Position numbers and translations under genes: made by a program. 64,000 bases of DNA. Source: Rubinisphaera margarita. GTDB taxonomy: Bacteria; Planctomycetota; Planctomycetia; Planctomycetales; Planctomycetaceae. A model generated the notes under the pieces. The model had not been told where the DNA came from. It did not search any database and saw only the letters and a program-made list of their open reading frames with translations. This document shows positions 1 through 9,166 of the stretch, piece by piece (the stretch's first letter is position 1; each line of letters opens with the position of its first letter). Location: positions 620,001 through 684,000 of the forward strand of contig NZ_JAKFGB010000009.1 of NCBI RefSeq assembly GCF_022267515.1, given 5' to 3'.

Positions 1-766
1 CCGGCATCGGCAGCGAGGCGGGATCGTACAGATCCCAGTACTTCTGAGGCGCACTGAACGGCAGATGCGGACGGGCAAATCCAGCTGTGATAAAGAACGG
101 AGTCCCGTCGTTCTGACGGCGTTCGCGGGCGGCTCGCAATCGACGGATTGTTTCGGCGGCAACCCGTCCATCGGCGTATTCGGTGTCTTCCACTCGCGGC
201 GATTCGAAGGCCGCTCCACGCGGGAGCGAGCGGATGGCGTTGAGTTTCTGATTCGTGAAGTACGCCTCTTCCCGGGTGAGTTGGCCGCCGGTGCTCGCCG
301 GATCGAGATACTCAATCACCTTGTCGTGAAAGTGCGGCACCTGAAAGGATTCGGGATCCCCGTTGTTGCCGTGGCCAATGTGAAAGACTTTGCCCAGCGA
401 CTCGGTGCGATAGCCGCCATGTTTCGCAAAATGTTGAGGCATGGTGATGGCGTCGGGCAGAATCTGTCTCAACTCACTGCCAAGTCCGTAGAGCCCGGTC
501 GACGTCGAATGCGAGCCCAGCATCAATGTAAACCGAGACGGAGCACAAACCGCCTGATTGCAGTAGGCACGATCAAACCGCATCCCGCGTGCGGCGAGAT
601 TATCGATGTGGGGCGTCTTCGCAATCGGATCGCCATAGCACCCCAGCGCCGGCTTCAGATCGTCGACGAGGATCAGCAATACGTTGGGCCGTTCGGCGGC
701 CTGGAGCGTGCCTGAGAGAGTGCTTAAGAGCAGGGCGGCGAGAAAGCGAAGGGAGCAGTTGAGCAT
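1..766 (-). CDS. Secreted sulfatase, N-terminal part (runs off left edge)
   Basis: The minus-strand frame is open from an ATG at 766 to base 1, so the first 255 residues are seen and the C-terminus lies outside the window. Residues 1-23 form a signal peptide ending near LQA. The sulfatase core follows: metal-binding Asp pair in LVDDL (35-36) and the C-x-P-S-R signature as CAPSR, in which Cys74 would be converted to formylglycine. TPHIDNLA and a later GFARPHLPF stretch fit iduronate-2-sulfatase-like or choline-sulfatase-like enzymes. The substrate is probably a sulfated polysaccharide in the periplasm or outside the cell. Family assignment is firm; substrate is not. Confidence 0.93.
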   Translation of the reverse strand, partial: MLNCSLRFLAALLLSTLSGTLQAAERPNVLLILVDDLKPALGCYGDPIAKTPHIDNLAARGMRFDRAYCNQAVCAPSRFTLMLGSHSTSTGLYGLGSELRQILPDAITMPQHFAKHGGYRTESLGKVFHIGHGNNGDPESFQVPHFHDKVIEYLDPASTGGQLTREEAYFTNQKLNAIRSLPRGAAFESPRVEDTEYADGRVAAETIRRLRAARERRQNDGTPFFITAGFARPHLPFSAPQKYWDLYDPASLPMP

Positions 767-904
767 CGCGCGGGTTTCCCGTGAGAGCGGAGTCTGGAAT
801 CAGAACCCGTTTATCGTACCCGGCTGCTCCCGAGGAACAATGAAAAGAGCGGTCAGCGTCCTGAGATTTGTTGTCATGCGTCAAGAGAAGCTGAAGTTGA
901 TTCG

Positions 905-943
905 AAATAAAAGAACGGGCCGCCTGAAGAAGACGTCCCGTTC
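905..943 (-). terminator. Rho-independent terminator of the sulfatase at 973-2520
   Basis: The arms GAACGGG (913-919) and CCCGTTC (937-943) pair, and the stem extends inward past one mismatch to leave a 7-base loop. On the minus strand the hairpin is followed by TTTTATTT. It sits 30 bases past the stop codon of the minus-strand sulfatase. Confidence 0.7.
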
Positions 944-972
944 AATTGTGTCTCGTCAGTCAGATCGAAACG

Positions 973-2520
973 TCAGTGAGTGGCCCCTTCCTGGAGCTTG
1001 TTCATGACTTCCTGCACGTTGAAACTGTCCGGTTTCTGGCGGGGCGGGAAGTCCTGGAACGTTTGCAGGAACTCTCCCACGTAGGCCTGAGCCGGCACAA
1101 GCATGAAGGCGTGATCCAGCAGCCAGTCGTAGTACGTATTGGACGTGATATCGGCCTGTTCGTACGGATCCGCATGCAGATCGAAGATCTTGGGAACGCG
1201 GAGCGTGGTAAACGGTTCGGACCAGACCCGCAGCGTGCCTTCCGCTCGCTGTTCGAGGAAGACGAGCTTCCAGTTCTTGAATCGCATACCGACCAGTTGG
1301 CCGTCATCATTGAAGTAGAAGAACGACTCCCGGGGCGAATTTTCCTCTTTTCCCGTCAGATACGGCAACAGGTTGTAGCCGTCGAGGTGAACCTTGAATT
1401 GTTTCCCCGCGGCTTTGTGTCCCTTAAGAAGTTTTTCTTTGATGTCACTGTCGCCGGCGGCGGCCAGGAACGTCGGCAGCCAGTCCTGTCCGCTGACGAT
1501 TTCGTTGGAGATGCTGCCTTCTTTGATTTTGCCGGGCCAGCGGATCATACAGGGGACGCGGAAAGCACCTTCCCAGTTCGAGTTCTTTTCATTGCGGAAC
1601 GGACTGACTGCGGCGTCCGGCCAGGTGTTCTTATGAGGGCCGTTGTCCGTGGTATAGATGACGATCGTGTTCTCAGTGATTCCAAGATCGTCGAGTTTCT
1701 GGAGCAGGGTGCCGACGTGGTTGTCGTGCTCGATCATGCCATCGGCGTATTCCGTGCGGGCGGTCACGCCTGGCTTGTCGCGATGCTCTTCCCGAACGTG
1801 CGTACGGAAGTGCATGCGAGTCGCATTCCACCAGCAGAAGAAGGGCTTCTCGGCCTTCGTCTGGCGTTCAATGAAGTCGATCGCCGCGGCGGAGGTTTCG
1901 TCGTCGATCGTTTCCATCCGCTTTTTCGTCAGCGGACCCGTGTCTTCGATTTTGCCATCGGCCGTCGCCTTGATAACGCCGCGAGGACCGAATTTCTTGC
2001 GGAACTCGGGATCGGTCGGATAGTTGCGGTTCTCGGGTTCTTCTTCGGCGTTCAGATGGTAGAGGTTTCCAAAGAACTCATCGAAACCGTGTGCGGTGGG
2101 AAGATACTCATCCAGATCGCCGAGATGATTCTTGCCAAACTGACCTGTGGCGTAGCCCTGCGGCTTGAGCAGTTCGGCGATCGTCGGGTCTTCGGCCTGC
2201 AAACCGACTTTGGCGCCGGGCATACCGACCTTCGCCAGCCCTGTGCGATAGGTGCACTGGCCGGTAATGAATGTGGATCGCCCCGCAGTGCAACTTTGCT
2301 CGGCGTAGTAGTCGGTGAAGATCATTCCTTCTCTGGCGACGCGATCGATATTCGGCGTCTGATAGCCAACCAGTCCCATCGTATAGGCGGAAATATTGGA
2401 CTGGCCAATATCATCCCCAAAGATCACCAGAATATTGGGTTTGTCCTGAGCCGTCGCTGAGCTCGCTGTGAGGGCGCACAGCATCAGCATGAGGAAGAAT
2501 GGGGGCCGTGGTCTCGTCAT
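973..2520 (-). CDS. Secreted arylsulfatase with CTAGR active site
   Basis: A 515-residue sulfatase. The frame is open further upstream, but the ATG at 2520 is preceded by AAGGAG with 6-base spacing and starts a good signal peptide (hydrophobic 8-22, cleavage near ATA|QD), so this start is preferred. Metal-binding GDD lies at residues 35-37. The C-x-x-x-R site reads CTAGR with Cys77 as the formylglycine precursor, a variant in which the usual Pro is Ala and Ser is Gly. YTTDNGPH is the C-terminal metal-binding block. It probably hydrolyses sulfate esters outside the cytoplasm. The substrate cannot be read from sequence. Its own terminator lies downstream, so it appears monocistronic. Confidence 0.94.
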   Translation of the reverse strand: MTRPRPPFFLMLMLCALTASSATAQDKPNILVIFGDDIGQSNISAYTMGLVGYQTPNIDRVAREGMIFTDYYAEQSCTAGRSTFITGQCTYRTGLAKVGMPGAKVGLQAEDPTIAELLKPQGYATGQFGKNHLGDLDEYLPTAHGFDEFFGNLYHLNAEEEPENRNYPTDPEFRKKFGPRGVIKATADGKIEDTGPLTKKRMETIDDETSAAAIDFIERQTKAEKPFFCWWNATRMHFRTHVREEHRDKPGVTARTEYADGMIEHDNHVGTLLQKLDDLGITENTIVIYTTDNGPHKNTWPDAAVSPFRNEKNSNWEGAFRVPCMIRWPGKIKEGSISNEIVSGQDWLPTFLAAAGDSDIKEKLLKGHKAAGKQFKVHLDGYNLLPYLTGKEENSPRESFFYFNDDGQLVGMRFKNWKLVFLEQRAEGTLRVWSEPFTTLRVPKIFDLHADPYEQADITSNTYYDWLLDHAFMLVPAQAYVGEFLQTFQDFPPRQKPDSFNVQEVMNKLQEGATH

Positions 2521-2982
2521 CGGGGTCTCCTTCGAAGGACGGAAAAGCCGACGCAGTTCGGTCGGCAGAAACTGGCGTCGTTCGTTACCAAAACGCGCGT
2601 GGCGACTGAATGCACCTGGCGCGCAATAAGGACAACAAACCATTGGAAGCGATTTGGAAATGTCGATCGATGGCCCGTCGATCGTGTGAAGAGATGTGTT
2701 CACAGGAGTATAGCCGGGCTCAACCCGATTTATCACCCGTCGACCACTTCAATTTAAACAGCACCGACTCAAGTTCATGATCTTCACGAAAACTTAATAT
2801 CAACCATGCTCTGCGAGTTGCCGGGTGGCCGCCGATTGAAATGAGGAACGCAGTTGGGCCTGCGGGGAGGACAGTCCTCGGGCGGCGTCTTCCGTCGTTC
2901 AGACGCTGCAGATTTTACCTGACGGCTCCCTCTCGATACGATGGACTGGTTCCCGTGTCGTGACTTCCAGAGAGCCAGTGCG
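2521..2982. other. Intergenic region, divergent promoters expected
   Basis: About 460 bases between a minus-strand sulfatase and a plus-strand small membrane protein. It must hold the promoters of both. I see no convincing coding frame, repeat or -35/-10 pair. Small minus-strand frames here lack ribosome binding sites and family features. Confidence 0.4.
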
Positions 2983-3240
2983 ATGGATTTCAAGGTCAAC
3001 CTGTTTCCACTTGCAGTGTTTGCCCTTGGGTTCATTGAACTGCTGCTGATCGTCGGCGTTCTGATCGGCATCGTTGTCCGGTTGAATATGAGAACCGGAT
3101 CGAAATCGAACTCCGAATCGGGGCCGGGATTCTGGAAGGCCCTGTTTCAGGGGAACGCGACACTGACCTGCTGGCATTGCGGGAAAGAAACTGATGCCCT
3201 CAAACCGCGTTGTCAGCATTGCGATCGTGAACTCAAATAA
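2983..3240 (+). CDS. Small membrane protein with C-terminal zinc ribbon
   Basis: An 85-residue protein with one transmembrane helix (about residues 8-33, rich in L, I and V), a short polar linker and a C-terminal zinc-ribbon pattern CWHC-x11-CQHC. An upstream in-frame ATG at 2941 would add 14 residues; the inner ATG was chosen because it places the helix right at the N-terminus, but neither start has a strong ribosome binding site. The next gene begins 24 bases downstream, so the two may be co-transcribed. I do not recognise a named family. The role is unknown; zinc ribbons in such small proteins often mediate protein contacts. Confidence 0.65.
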   Translation: MDFKVNLFPLAVFALGFIELLLIVGVLIGIVVRLNMRTGSKSNSESGPGFWKALFQGNATLTCWHCGKETDALKPRCQHCDRELK

Positions 3241-3263
3241 CTTCTCTCCCTGGAGAAATACCG

Positions 3264-3995
3264 GTGAATAACAATCTGTGGTTTTATCTGTCGACGATGG
3301 CGTTGGGAGTCGTGCTGATGGTTGCTGGATCTGCTCATGCAGAGGAACCTGCTCCCGGAAAGCAGGTGGAACAGAGTCTGGAACTGACAAACGACCGCCC
3401 GCTCGATTACTGGCTGTATCTGCCGCAGGAGTATTCGGAAGACAAGCCTGCTCCGCTGATGCTGTTTCTGCACGGCCGCGGAGAACGGGGCGATGATCTG
3501 GACCTCGTGCTCACGCATGGTCCACCCCGGTTGATTTCCGAGGGGAAGCAGATGCCGTTCATCGTGGCTTCGCCACAGTTGCCGAAGGGGCCACTCTGGT
3601 GGAACGTTGATCATCTCATTATGTTGCTCGACGAACTCGAAGAGAAGTACGCCATCGACAAGTCGCGGATTTACGTGACTGGCTTGAGTATGGGCGGATT
3701 CGGGACCTGGGAACTGGGGGCCAAGCAGCCGGAACGGTTCGCGGCGCTGATTCCCGTCTGTGGGGGCGGCAAAACGGAGTGGGCCGATCAGTTGGCCAAC
3801 GTGCCGATCTGGGCGTTTCATGGTGACCAGGACCGAGCCGTGCCCGTGGAACGCACGCTGGAAATGGTGAAAGCGATTCAGGAAACCGACGGTGACATCA
3901 AACAGACCATCTATCCCGGCGTGGCTCATGATTCGTGGACGCAAACCTACGCGAATCCGAAGATCTACGACTGGCTCCTTTCTCACACCCGATAA
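3264..3995 (+). CDS. Secreted alpha/beta-hydrolase (phospholipase/carboxylesterase-like)
   Basis: A 243-residue protein starting at GTG 3264, eight bases after GGAG. Residues 1-26 form a signal peptide ending SAHA. The fold is that of the secreted esterase/polyhydroxybutyrate-depolymerase type: FLHGRGE is the oxyanion-hole region, GLSMGG holds nucleophile Ser142, HGDQD supplies Asp190, and VAHD gives His222, so the triad is complete. It probably hydrolyses ester bonds in the periplasm; the substrate is unknown. It lies between the zinc-ribbon gene and trmB and may be read with the former. Confidence 0.88.
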   Translation: MNNNLWFYLSTMALGVVLMVAGSAHAEEPAPGKQVEQSLELTNDRPLDYWLYLPQEYSEDKPAPLMLFLHGRGERGDDLDLVLTHGPPRLISEGKQMPFIVASPQLPKGPLWWNVDHLIMLLDELEEKYAIDKSRIYVTGLSMGGFGTWELGAKQPERFAALIPVCGGGKTEWADQLANVPIWAFHGDQDRAVPVERTLEMVKAIQETDGDIKQTIYPGVAHDSWTQTYANPKIYDWLLSHTR

Positions 3996-4028
3996 CACCC
4001 GACACTGTATTGACTGTCTGACGTATTC

Positions 4029-4694
4029 ATGAATCTGGAAAATGCTGCTGACTCCGCTTCGTCTGCGGAAACGGAACGTGAAGATCTCAGCCCCTGGTTT
4101 CTCACGCTCGAGGATATCGAGGGTCGATTGAACTGGTCGGAGTTCTTTGGAAACGACAATCCCGTCGAAATCGATGTCGGATGCGGACGAGGTCTGTTTC
4201 TGTTCAACGCCAGCGAACGGAACCCGGACGTGAACTATCTCGGCATCGAGATCGATTTCAAGGAAGGGCGTCGAGGCGCGAAGCGTCTTAAGAAAGCGGA
4301 ACGTCCCAACGCCCGCGTGTTGGGGGGGAACGTCCACCGGGCGTTCGATCAGCTCGTGCCGAAGCAGTCGGTCGCCGCGGTGCATGTTTACTTCCCCGAT
4401 CCCTGGTGGAAGGCCAAGCATCACAAACGACGGGTCTTCACCGAGGACTTCACGAAGCAGATCTACGACGTGCTCGTGCCCGACGGCCATCTGCATGGCT
4501 GGACCGACGTGTTCGACTACTGGGAGCTGATGACCGGTCACATTACCGATCACGGCGGCTTCGCCGAGCGACAGGCTCCCGAGGAGCGGATCCCGCAGCA
4601 TCACATGGACTATCAGACCAGTTTCGAGCGGAAAAAGCGTCTCGCTGGCTGGCCGATCTATCGCGGCCTCTGGCAGAAGCAGCCCATTTCGTAA
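4029..4694 (+). CDS. trmB: tRNA (guanine-N7)-methyltransferase TrmB
   Basis: A 221-residue cytoplasmic Rossmann methyltransferase that makes m7G46 in the tRNA variable loop from S-adenosylmethionine. The SAM-binding motif DVGCGRGLF lies near residues 49-57, GIEID is the acidic ribose-binding block, and VYFPDPWWK followed by KRR is the TrmB signature. The C-terminal TSFE-RK segment is also typical. The length matches the family. The start ATG lies 33 bases after the esterase stop, without a strong ribosome binding site. The ExbB-like gene converges from the other side across a repeat-rich spacer. Confidence 0.95.
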   Translation: MNLENAADSASSAETEREDLSPWFLTLEDIEGRLNWSEFFGNDNPVEIDVGCGRGLFLFNASERNPDVNYLGIEIDFKEGRRGAKRLKKAERPNARVLGGNVHRAFDQLVPKQSVAAVHVYFPDPWWKAKHHKRRVFTEDFTKQIYDVLVPDGHLHGWTDVFDYWELMTGHITDHGGFAERQAPEERIPQHHMDYQTSFERKKRLAGWPIYRGLWQKQPIS

Positions 4695-4752
4695 CGAAGA
4701 GAACGGGTCACGGAGTGCCCCGGCAGCGGAGCAATCGGGGCTAACCTCTTTC

Positions 4753-4790
4753 GGCAGCGTGGCGCAGACATCCCTGTCTGTGCGTCACGG
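4753..4790. repeat. Intergenic CAGACA/TGTCTG stem-loop repeat
   Basis: Imperfect inverted repeat GCGCAGACA-TCCC-TGTCTGTGC, flanked by GTGGC and GTCAC. Similar stem-loops with a CAGAC/GTCTG core and related flanks occur at 18536-18555 and 18661-18680, pointing to a dispersed intergenic element family. Confidence 0.6.
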
Positions 4791-4841
4791 GACGCGACTC
4801 ACCCGGATACCGTCACATGAGAGCTGCGTGCGTCAGGGTGG

Positions 4842-4865
4842 CTCCGAAAGATTCTATCGGGGCGG
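4842..4865. repeat. Intergenic CCGAAAGATTCT element, copy 1
   Basis: The string CCGAAAGATTCT-N-TCGGGGCGG is found here and again at 55877-55898, with flanking similarity (GTG..CAG..GTG). The arms CCGA and TCGG can pair. It lies 50 bases from the CAGACA stem-loop, so this spacer carries two different repeat types. Confidence 0.55.
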
Positions 4866-4893
4866 CGAAGCGGTTGGGACTCGTGTTCCGGCT

Positions 4894-5715
4894 TTATGAT
4901 CGCGTGCGTTCGTGTAAAGCTTCGGCGGAGATGCTGTAGACGACTTCCTGAGCGAGTCGGTCCATGTCCATCACCAGTCGGTCGACGCGGCCGGACAGGT
5001 ACATGTAGATGATCAGCGAGGGAATCGCGACCATCAGGCCGGCTGCGGTCGTCAGCAAAGCCAGAGCGATGCCCGCGGCGAGTTTTTCCGGGCTGCCCAT
5101 CGCGGCACTGCCGGCGATGCCGTTAAAGGCGTCGATCATGCCCCAGACGGTGCCCAGTAGACCGATCAGCGGAGAAACAGTCGCCACGCCGTTGAGCACC
5201 CGCAGGTGCTTTCGCATCTGGCTCACCTGACGTTCACCGCCGTCGATGATGGCCTGTTCCACTTCCACGCTCGGCTTGCCCCACTTGCGGACGCCGTGGG
5301 CGAAGATTTGAGCAACCGGGCTGCCGTTCTCATCGCACAACTGCAGGGCTTCGTCCGGTTCGATGGTGCCTTCTCGCAGATGATGCAGAAAGCGGTCGAC
5401 AAACGGCTTCGGAATCACGCGGGCCCGACGGAGAACAACGAGACGTTCCGTGCTGAACCAAAGGGAAATCAGAGTGGCCAGACCGAAAGGAAGTCCCCAC
5501 CAGCCAAGAGCGGTCACGGCCTGGGCGGGTGTCACCGGAATCACGCTGCGTTCCGGCTGAGCGGCTGGATTCTGTCCCGGAGCGGCTTCTACGGGCGCAG
5601 CGGGGCCGGCACCAGGCTGCACTTCAGCATCCTGAGCGGTCGCGAAGCGCATTCCAGACGTGGTCATGCCCAGAACGATGATCATCGCCAGGCCGAGGAG
5701 TCGAAACTGCTTCAT
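4894..5715 (-). CDS. MotA/TolQ/ExbB proton channel family protein
   Basis: A 273-residue inner-membrane protein. The ATG at 5715 starts a signal-like segment (about 1-27) followed by a Pro/Ala-rich linker, a transmembrane helix near residues 63-81, a cytoplasmic domain with ARVIPKPFVDRF, and the two conserved C-terminal helices (GLLGTVWGMIDAF and ALLTTAAGLMVAIP) that form the proton channel. It would power an outer-membrane or gliding-type process together with an ExbD/TolR partner. No ExbD gene follows: the next gene is the convergent trmB. The big TPR gene lies upstream on the same strand with a 280-base gap. The longer frame to 5760 lacks support. Confidence 0.9.
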   Translation of the reverse strand: MKQFRLLGLAMIIVLGMTTSGMRFATAQDAEVQPGAGPAAPVEAAPGQNPAAQPERSVIPVTPAQAVTALGWWGLPFGLATLISLWFSTERLVVLRRARVIPKPFVDRFLHHLREGTIEPDEALQLCDENGSPVAQIFAHGVRKWGKPSVEVEQAIIDGGERQVSQMRKHLRVLNGVATVSPLIGLLGTVWGMIDAFNGIAGSAAMGSPEKLAAGIALALLTTAAGLMVAIPSLIIYMYLSGRVDRLVMDMDRLAQEVVYSISAEALHERTRS

Positions 5716-5995
5716 TGTCGGGAAATCCCACGCCGCGGATAAATACTTCACGTCAATCACTCACCCTGATCAATATCGAACGCACAAAGGCTGCAGGTGA
5801 TCCCCATTTTCTCAATCCACCGGATTTGCGAGAGTCAGACACTCTCCAGGTTTTCCAGCTTTCCCTGCTTGTTGAATTCCGGTCGCGGTGGCCTCTTTGC
5901 GCCGAATGGACGTTCATTACCCGGGGCGATGTGTAAGGTTCTGAATCGTCCCTGAATTCGACGGCGACGGAAGCCGCCGCGACGAAGCCTTTCAA

Positions 5996-8900
5996 TCATC
6001 CCGCTGGTTTCAACGCCTCGACCCGCTCGCTGGCCCGGGTTGCGAATTCACTTTGGGGATACAGACGGATCAGATTCTCGTAGTTGATAACCGCCTGTTC
6101 CTTGTTTCCCAGAACCTCGTCGCATTGTCCGGCCTGATACAGAGCAGCTGACTGCAACTCCGGGAAGCCGGGGAAGAGAATGGCCATGCGAATATATTCC
6201 TTAATCGCCAGCCGGTAATCCTTCTGAATTAGAGCGGTCTCAGCCAGATAGAACTGACTCTGGGCGGCGGCCAGGGTTTTCGTACCGGCGGCTCGATCGA
6301 GAACGGCCCGAAACGCCTGTTCGGCGGCTTCGAAGTTGGCTTCAGCGATGTGAATTCGTCCGACAATCACTTCCAGTTCTTCACGTTCAGGCGTGTTCGG
6401 ATACTGCTCCCGCAAAACTTCGAGAGCCTCCTTCGCCTTCTGATAGTCCTTGCTGCGGCGGGCCAGTTCTCCCGTCTGGACGTACATCCGCGGGAACCAC
6501 TCGGGGCGATCATCATCCGGAATCGCCTGAGCCCGTTCGCGTAAGCTGGCAAGCTGATCCCGGGCTTTTGCCAGCTGATTCTGATCCATGAAGAGCTGAA
6601 TCAGCTGCAGTTCGATCTCGCCAACTTCGGCGGCGTCGCCGGGACTCGCGCCCGCTTCCTTGAGATAACGCGTGGCATACTCCTGCACCGCTTCAGTGTT
6701 GTTTTCACTCGCGGCGACCATCACCCGCTGATACAGCGCTCGCCGTTTGACGAAGTCGTCGATCTGCTGCCGTTCGAGAAGCATGTCGAGCCGCTGCCGG
6801 GCCGACTCAATCTCGCCATCGACGAAGTCACTCTCGGCGAGTGAAAGCAGGGCGTCATCGGCGCGATCGCTGTTCGGGGTTTCCTTCAGCAGAATCTCGA
6901 AGACCTGATCGGCCTGGGCGAACTGTTCGCTTTCGTAGTGCAGCAGAGCCCATTCATCGAGCAGTTTATCCAGTTCCGAACGTCGACTCTCCGGTTGTTT
7001 GCGGAGCTCTTCGTACGCGATCCGGTATGCTTCGGCCGACGGATCGACCTGCTTCTGCTGGCGGTAAATGCGAGCCGCTTCCCGAGCCGCTCGGTAAGCG
7101 ACGTGATGAACTTCGTTCCCGGTCGGAACATCGGAGGGCGAGCGATGAGCCTGAGCCGTCTTCATGAACGCCTCCGCGGCTTCGATTTGCTCGCCGGACT
7201 TGAGTCGCGACATGCCTTTCATATAGCCGGCCTCGGCTGCGACCTGTGCGGACTTCGGAAAGTCACGCTGGAGTTTGTCGAATCGTTCATCCGCCTTCGC
7301 GAAGTCGCCCGCTTCGAAATAACTCCAGGCCTGTCCCGAGAGCGCTTTAATCGTCCAGTCTTCCGACAGGTTCAGATCGATCACCTGTTGGTAGAGCTCC
7401 TGAGCGGTCTCCCACTGCTGCCGGGCGTAACTCAGTTCGGCCAGCTGATAGGTCGCTTCGGCAAGCGTTGACGGAGCAATACCCGTGGAACGCAATTTCT
7501 CGAGAACCTCGCGAGCCGGTGCGACGTCGCCCATCTTGATCAGCACATTCATCCGCACGATATTCGCCTGCGTGAGCGAAGCGTCGTTGCCGATCAACGC
7601 TTCATATTGATCAAGCGATTTCAGAGCGGAGTCGTAAGCGGCGGTCTCGTATTCACTGTTCGCCAGCAGCAGCCAGCTTTCCGGATACTGGAGTTTCTCT
7701 GGTTCCAAATCGCGGGTGACGGGGCTGATGACCGCAATCGCAGCCGGGTGATTGCCCCGTTCCTGCAGCACGCGGGCGGCCTGATAGTGCGTCTGTTGAG
7801 TCAACGATTCGGTCGGGTCGGAAACCGACTTCAACACGCCATCCAGCAATTCGGTGGCTTTCGCGAGTCGCGTGGAGCGATCACCCAGTGATTCCGGCAG
7901 CGGATCCTTCCCGGAATTTTCCGCACTTAGCAGTCGGGCTTTGAGCAGCGTCGCTTCGCTGGTCTGACGCTCGGTTGGCTTCGTTGAGAATTCTTCCTCC
8001 GCCAGTCCCCACCCCTGGCCGAGCTGACCAGTCAGCAGGCAGGCTTCAATCGCCGCCAGTCGAGCAGCCACCGCGGATTCGCCGTTCGGATATTTTTCGA
8101 GGTAGTCGAGAAACAGCGGCAACGCCTGATCGTAATGGGCCAGCTGGAAACGGCAGTCGGCCAGCTGATAGTGAATCTTCGGCAGCAGATCTCCGTCCTG
8201 AGTGTTCTTCAGCAACTGATCGAGTCGCTGAGCAGCCTGCTCCAGATTGCCTGATCGCTTGTAAGTCTGGGCGATCCAGTACGAAGCCGTCGTGCCGTAC
8301 TGTTCGCTCTGCTCGGCTGCAGCAAACTGCTCGACGGCCTTGTCCCAGTCTTCCAGAGAATACAGGGCATAGCCGGCATTCAGTCGGGCCAGAGCTGCGA
8401 GGCGTCCTTCAGGATCGCGGGTCGCCAGATCGGTAAAGGTCCCGGCCGCTTCCTGAAACTTGTTGTCCTGGAAGTAGAGCATGCCGAGATTGAAGAGCGA
8501 CTCATCAATCCGTTGCGCCCCCTTCATCTCGGTCAACAGCTGATACTGATCGATCGCCGCAGCGTTCTTGTTCTGCAGTTCCAGCGACCGGGCCAGTCCG
8601 AAGCGGCTGTCTTCGACGAAACGTCCATTCGGGAACTTCTCCAGCGAGGCCCGAAACTGCTTCTCGGCTTCGACCGGTTTGTTCGTCCGCAGGTAGGCAT
8701 CAGCCAGATAGGGCAGGGCCCACTCAACGAGCTGGTCATCGGGAGCCTTCTTCAGAAAGGCTTCGAAGTCGGTGATTGCCGAGTCGAAGTCGTCGAGGAA
8801 GTAGCTGCACTCGGCAACGCGGTACATCGCCTGCCCGAGGTTCTTGTTGTCGGGATGATTCTTGAGGAAGTCCCGCAGCACGTTGCGGGCATCCTTGTAG

Positions 8901-9166
8901 TTCTGCAGATTGACCAGGCTCTGTGCCAGATACAGCTTCGCAAGTGGAGCCTGACTGTGGTCCGGGTACGATTTCAGATAGCTCTGAAAAGTATCGCGTG
9001 CCAGTTCCCAGCGTTTCTGGCCGTACAGGGTGACCGCCAGCGTGTATTCCTCATCCGCCGGAGCAGCGGTTGCCGGGGTGACCATGAATAACTGACACAG
9101 AACCGCAAGCACGAGGAGACCGCAAAGACGACCTGTTGTCCGATTCCAGCGACTGCTCATATTCAT
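5996..9166 (-). CDS. Large secreted TPR-repeat protein
   Basis: A 1056-residue protein with a signal peptide (residues 1-35, ending ATAAPA) followed almost wholly by tetratricopeptide repeats. Typical blocks are YTLAVTLYGQKRWELA near the start and AALYQAGQCDEVLGNKEQA near the end, with many A-x-Y/F-x-x-G/A spacings between. Such proteins are periplasmic scaffolds related to TolA-binding YbgF/BamD-type TPR proteins. The following gene on the same strand is an ExbB-like channel, and TPR proteins are often found beside Tol/Exb systems, so a role in the same envelope machine is inferred. The start could be ATG 9166 or ATG 9160; neither has a clear ribosome binding site. Confidence 0.9.
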   Translation of the reverse strand: MNMSSRWNRTTGRLCGLLVLAVLCQLFMVTPATAAPADEEYTLAVTLYGQKRWELARDTFQSYLKSYPDHSQAPLAKLYLAQSLVNLQNYKDARNVLRDFLKNHPDNKNLGQAMYRVAECSYFLDDFDSAITDFEAFLKKAPDDQLVEWALPYLADAYLRTNKPVEAEKQFRASLEKFPNGRFVEDSRFGLARSLELQNKNAAAIDQYQLLTEMKGAQRIDESLFNLGMLYFQDNKFQEAAGTFTDLATRDPEGRLAALARLNAGYALYSLEDWDKAVEQFAAAEQSEQYGTTASYWIAQTYKRSGNLEQAAQRLDQLLKNTQDGDLLPKIHYQLADCRFQLAHYDQALPLFLDYLEKYPNGESAVAARLAAIEACLLTGQLGQGWGLAEEEFSTKPTERQTSEATLLKARLLSAENSGKDPLPESLGDRSTRLAKATELLDGVLKSVSDPTESLTQQTHYQAARVLQERGNHPAAIAVISPVTRDLEPEKLQYPESWLLLANSEYETAAYDSALKSLDQYEALIGNDASLTQANIVRMNVLIKMGDVAPAREVLEKLRSTGIAPSTLAEATYQLAELSYARQQWETAQELYQQVIDLNLSEDWTIKALSGQAWSYFEAGDFAKADERFDKLQRDFPKSAQVAAEAGYMKGMSRLKSGEQIEAAEAFMKTAQAHRSPSDVPTGNEVHHVAYRAAREAARIYRQQKQVDPSAEAYRIAYEELRKQPESRRSELDKLLDEWALLHYESEQFAQADQVFEILLKETPNSDRADDALLSLAESDFVDGEIESARQRLDMLLERQQIDDFVKRRALYQRVMVAASENNTEAVQEYATRYLKEAGASPGDAAEVGEIELQLIQLFMDQNQLAKARDQLASLRERAQAIPDDDRPEWFPRMYVQTGELARRSKDYQKAKEALEVLREQYPNTPEREELEVIVGRIHIAEANFEAAEQAFRAVLDRAAGTKTLAAAQSQFYLAETALIQKDYRLAIKEYIRMAILFPGFPELQSAALYQAGQCDEVLGNKEQAVINYENLIRLYPQSEFATRASERVEALKPAG

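Noticed and set aside
946..2460. Long plus-strand open frame of 504 codons
   Set aside because: It is the antisense shadow of the sulfatase at 973-2520, with no ribosome binding site or family signature.
3213..4604. Minus-strand open frame of 463 codons
   Set aside because: It overlaps both the esterase and trmB antisense; those two have clear motifs and this one has none.
5753..5995. 80-codon minus-strand frame between the TPR and ExbB genes
   Set aside because: No signal, domain or ribosome binding site; composition is unlike the neighbours.
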